Positions 60,405 to 64,000 of a DNA stretch of 64,000 bases are shown here, one piece after another. Origin of the DNA: Camellia lanceoleosa (lineage: Eukaryota; Streptophyta; Magnoliopsida; Ericales; Theaceae); the NCBI GenBank assembly GCA_025200525.1, contig CM045761.1, positions 94,836,182 to 94,900,181 of the forward strand, in the 5' to 3' direction. Position 1 is the stretch's first letter. Each line of letters starts with the position of its first letter. Position numbers and translations under genes: made by a program. The notes beneath the pieces were generated by a model, which was not told the DNA's origin, did not search any database, and saw only the letters and a list, made by a program, of their open reading frames with translations.

Positions 60405-60710
60405 GTATCAAATTGATAATGTCTTAAATTTTTTATCAAATTAAGGTTGCTTGGAGCCCTTCATCAAATTACTGTAAATAGCTATTAGTGTAGGAGGACT
60501 GGACAACCAGACAATTTTCCCCTTGAACATCGACTTCTTTGCAATTTACATTGTCTGATTGACTGGTCGGACATCCTCCCATTTGTCCTCCTAGTCGACC
60601 GATGATTTGATAAAAATTGAAAAATTTCCATTGGAACGCTCGGTATCAAATCAAGTTTTTACTCAAATTTGATAAAAAAAAAAGAAGAGTAAATGCTGGA
60701 GATACTCTAA

Positions 60711-61060
60711 TCAAATTATCTATTGAATTAAGATTCTATTACCAAATTTAGATATTATTAAAAAATAATTTTTCGATCCTTTTAAAAGCTATAAGACCGA
60801 ATGAAATTGTAAATTTTGAATATGACCAAATGATATACAAGTTTTAGTTAAGGAATTTACGAATAAAAATTGTATGAATACGAAATAATCTTCACTCGTA
60901 TAATCCTGTTGATTAAGCTCATATTCCTTCAAGTGTTGACGTAATACTTGAGATCACAAATGTGACCTAACTGGCAGGTGTGTACCGGAAACCCCTTCAA
61001 TACCTAAGTCATCAAGTATACTAAGGATACAAAAGCTCTATGAATGGGAGTATGAATTGC
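60711..61060. other. AT-rich intergenic sequence, nothing recognised
   Basis: Spacer between the split MITE and repeat R1. No convincing frame or repeat. Confidence 0.5.
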
Positions 61061-61292
61061 CATACCTAGATAAGAGTTTGGCTCGAGTTTTTGTAGGCTC
61101 CGGACTCTAATTTCCCTTAGTAAAGTCCTCCTAGGAATCACATTCCCAAAAGATAATGCATATCCTTTGACACCCTCCTCACTGTAAGCCAAGTGACATG
61201 GCTTAACTCTTTGCTCGGTTAGCGCAATTGACAGAGCTAATTTCACCCTGTTTGCCACCAATAATATCGAACAACACGCCTTGTTGTCCTAA
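61061..61292. repeat. Dispersed repeat R1, copy 2
   Basis: Matches 17832-18080 in the same orientation. The match stops where the hAT element begins (61294), showing that the hAT inserted into this repeat. A minus-strand frame of 85 aa covers it but has no domain that I recognise. Confidence 0.7.
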
Positions 61293-61293
61293 G

Positions 61294-63475
61294 TAGGGAT
61301 GTCCGCGGATCGGTTTGGGATGGTTTGCGATTCGGTTTGGACTCGTCTGCATCTATGTGGTTTGGGAAAAAGTCAACCTGCAACTGCCCGCAGTGCGGTT
61401 TGCGGTTTGTGCGGATAGGGTTTGCGGATGTGCGGGTGGTTTGCGGATTGGACTTCTTTTCAAAAATTTATTTTTAAACCCTTTTTTTTTTTTCCCATTT
61501 TGTCAATATTTCTTTTGGACCATTTTTCTCTCATTTTCTAAAATGTTCCAACATTAATAATTAATGAATTAAAACTTATAAAAAAACTTATAAAATAAAA
61601 AAACACAACAAAATCAATTCGTAACCCAAACAAATCATTCAAAATCTACATTCAACATTAACTTGCATGCATCCTACATTCATCATTCCTAACCCAAATA
61701 ACAAAAAAAAAAAAAAAAAAGAAGTAATTCTTCATTAACTTTTTTTCTTCCAAAATGCAAAATAATAATATTAATAAAAATTTATTAACTTACATTCATC
61801 CAAAACCAAAATGCAATTTAAAAAAAAAAAAAAAAAACATTTGTTGCCAAATTTCATTCAATTCAAACACATGAAATAAAATAAAAACATTTCTAAGATA
61901 TCAAACTTCATCATGAATCACATTCAATCCAACTTTCAAAAATTCCAATTTCAATTCCATGCATTTGGTTGATGAACCCTGTACAAAAACAAACTGAAAA
62001 AATATAAACTTTAATCTTCAATCTTCATAATTCCTTTGAGACAAAAAGTGTCAAAGAATAAAGTAATGAAAAGATAAGCAATTGTCTATATATTGCATCT
62101 CAATATAGTAAGAAAATGTGTTGAGTATATGAAAAAATTACCAATGAGAAAATGGATATTAGAGATCAATTATAGCATCAACATTATAGGTTGAACTTGA
62201 AGATGAGCTTGACTCCAAAGTACCTAATTAGGAGTCAACAAGAGAAGATTAATAAAACTTACATTAGAAAATGAACAATGCAAATAAAAATGAAAATAAA
62301 TAAATTCTCATATTACCCGAGTCATATTGTTCAAATTCCTCCATATCATTCATCGCCTTTCGAAGAGAAATTGGAAGGTTGCTTCGAAGCCAATTTTGAG
62401 TACATACAAGAGCTTCAACCATAGAAGGCGAGAGTGAACTACAAAATAGGTCAATAATATGCCCCCCGTACTAAAAGCCGACTTTGACGTAACGGTAGAA
62501 ATAAGCGTGGCCAACACATTCCTTGCAAGTTGTGATAACACCCTATATTTGGTTGCATTCACCTTCCAGTAATCCAAAATCTCAAATGTTTGATTCTTTA
62601 CAAAATGTTAACCTCAGATAAATATTGTTCCAATTCTGACTTAAATCCACTAGTGCATCACCCCTCCAAATATGAATTAAATAGGGAGTCAACCAAAGAA
62701 TAGGGATCATCATCATCATCAACTTCCACTATATTCACAACTTCACTCACACTTGGAAGTTTCTCATATGAAGGATAAAGTGTGACATAATGGCTATACA
62801 AACGACTCAAACAACTCTTAACCTTGTCTACCATATCTTCCACCTTCTTATTATCTCCAACAAATAAATTTGAAAAACAAAACTCTAAGTATGTCATTTT
62901 TTAAGTAGGATCAAGAACAACCGCAACATACAATAACAAATTGATCTTACTTCCATCCCCTCAATACTTGTTAAACTTTTGTTTCATAGTCTTTGCCATT
63001 GTGCTCAAAGTGTCATCCTCATCCAAAATTAATTGGTTAATTTTGCTTTTAATAACAAACATTTCTTTGTAAAAGGTATTGGAAGTAACAAAAAGAGACC
63101 CCGAAAATTTCTTAGTTGCAAGATAAAATAATTTTAGAAACCTCAAAAAAATTCTACATTTTTTCCAATCCAACTCATTCGGACTTCTCCTTGTGCCACC
63201 ATCAACATCCTTGAAATAAGGTTCAAAGTTGGAATCCACAAACTTCAATCGGTTAAAAGCCTTCTCATACTTTTCGGTGGCCTCTAACATCAAATAGGTA
63301 GAGTTCCACCTAGTTGGTACATCTAAGCATACAAGAGCTTTTGAATCAAGTTTGAGTGTGGCCGCACACTTCTTAAAAACATCATGCCTATGAGGAGAAG
63401 ACCTCACATATCTCACTACAAGTTCAATGTTGGCAATAGAATCGTCCATTTCTTTCAACCCATCATCACTCACAA
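61294..63475 (-). mobile_element. hAT transposon, 3' end and body, broken
   Basis: The 3' terminus TAGGGATGTCCGCGG at 61294 is typical for hAT ends. The subterminal region (61305-61460) has many GCGGTTTG/GGATTGG motifs, likely transposase-binding sites. The transposase coding part is at 62350-63475 on the minus strand. The homology ends abruptly near 63475-63490, and the 5' half with the BED zinc finger is missing or outside the window. The flank GTCCTAAG (61286-61293) may be one copy of the 8-bp target duplication. Confidence 0.75.
62350..63475 (-). pseudogene. hAT transposase (RICESLEEPER-like), C-terminal two thirds, broken
   Basis: Read on the minus strand from about 63475: DGLKEMDDSIANIELVVRYV, then LDVPTRWNSTYLMLEATEKY (the conserved RWNSTY block of the RNase H-like core), then KTMKQKFNKY followed by a TGA at the place of the usual Trp, and VAVVLDP followed by a TAA. 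Next are YLEFCFSNLF and a frame change near 62640. The hAT C-terminal dimerisation region is at 62577-62400: DYWKVNATKY and STVTSKSAFSTGG. The family cuts and pastes DNA in the nucleus. The stops at about 62961-62963 and 62898-62900, the frameshift and the missing N-terminus make it inactive. Confidence 0.85.
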
Positions 63476-63489
63476 CAAGATATTCCACC

Positions 63490-64000
63490 AATATTCTCTC
63501 AGTCAATGCGACGACGGTTGGTGCTACTACCTGAAGGTGAAAAGAGGTCAAGAGAAGATCGTCAAGAGAACACCAGATAAAGACTTGCACAATGATGACC
63601 TTCTTTAGGTCTCTGGCAATTATAAGGACCAAAAGTCCCTGGTACCGAGCCATGACATTAATCGTAACAAGGGGAAAGCCAGTATAAGTAGAATGGTTTA
63701 CTTTTCATATTTTAGTAATTTTGATGCCCCAACGCCGAGCTAATTGTTCTCTTATTTTCCAGATCTGAACCTTCTAAAGGAGAGCTATGCATATGCAAAC
63801 CAAGATACTCTTCACGCCGATTGAGATACTAACAATTGGACTGGACCGATCTACTCATCTTTAAGCTGACCTATCGATACAACAGGAAATGGAAGAGCAA
63901 AGTAACAAACTTTCTCCTTGAGCTGTCGTCTGAACTAGATCCTAGCCTACCAGAGATCAATATGATTTCCCTAACTGAGGAGCAAGAAATGGCCAAGAAG
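63490..64000 (+). other. Unidentified coding-like sequence
   Basis: Plus-strand stretches read as protein: WCYYLKVKRGQEKIVKRTPD (about 63508-63567), interrupted by TAG at 63606-63608, and in another frame LDWTDLLIFKLTYRYNRKWK then LPEINMISLTEEQEMAKK running off the window end (about 63838-64000). Charged, plausible composition, but I do not recognise the family. It may be another mobile element next to the broken hAT. Confidence 0.3.

Larger units (their letters stand above)
27817..60707. mobile_element. Tourist-like MITE split by element A (parts 27817-27900 and 60405-60707)
   Basis: The left end GAGTATCTCC and right end GGAGATACTC are perfect inverted repeats, flanked by TAA on both sides (27814-27816 and 60708-60710). 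A TAA/TTA target is typical of PIF/Harbinger (Tourist-type) MITEs. Joined, the two parts make an element of about 380 bp with 'atcaaatttaaatttgat' near the left end. Everything from 27901 to 60404 is the retrotransposon inserted in it. Confidence 0.65.

Overview
This is nuclear DNA of a flowering plant, most likely a eudicot. It has one intron-containing polyol/sugar transporter gene in AT-rich, MITE-filled intergenic DNA, surrounded by nested LTR retrotransposons of the plant Ty3/gypsy Tat (Ogre/Retand-like) type. The species cannot be named from sequence alone. All reading was by eye; percentages and family names are estimates, and no database search was run.

Layout. (1) 1-4478 repeats the 3' end of the transporter gene and its downstream flank (23031 to about 27755). 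It stops exactly at a 100-N gap (4479-4578), so it may be an unmerged second haplotype rather than a real duplication. (2) 4579-7599 holds the leader, tRNA-iMet-type primer site and 2.5-kb LTR of a minus-strand gypsy element (F), inserted in the gag of a minus-strand Tat element (B; gag 7600-9261, leader, PBS, LTR 9846-13300). B sits in the 3' part of a plus-strand Tat element whose antisense ORF (gypsy-type 'transposase' domain, 17015 to 14857) and 136-bp tandem repeats lie before its PPT and LTR (17408 on). (3) 18400-21379 is a cluster of MITEs. (4) 21608-23417 is the intact transporter gene, three exons, 532 aa. (5) 23695-27161 holds a large foldback MITE carrying a nested MITE, AT-rich DNA, a small MITE and a G20 run. 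(6) 27817-60707 is a MITE split by a giant Tat element (A, 27901-60404, LTRs of about 5.2 kb, TSD GTATC). Inside A lie decayed gag, protease and the start of the RT region, then an antisense LTR (E, 38302-51652) containing solo LTR C (TSD ATGAC), which contains solo LTR D (TSD CCATG). After E comes an antisense plant-mobile-domain (PMD) pseudogene with a good intron filled by a tandem array, then a minisatellite, the PPT and the 3' LTR. (7) 61294-63475 is a decayed hAT transposon on the minus strand, followed by unidentified coding-like sequence to the window end.

The only clearly functional host gene is the polyol transporter. The most interesting material is in the Tat elements: two different captured antisense ORFs, tandem arrays growing beside or inside them, a palindromic G-box promoter module kept in several LTRs, stop codons that look like deamination of methylated cytosines, and an LTR without a TSD that looks like a recombination scar where RT-RNaseH-integrase was lost.
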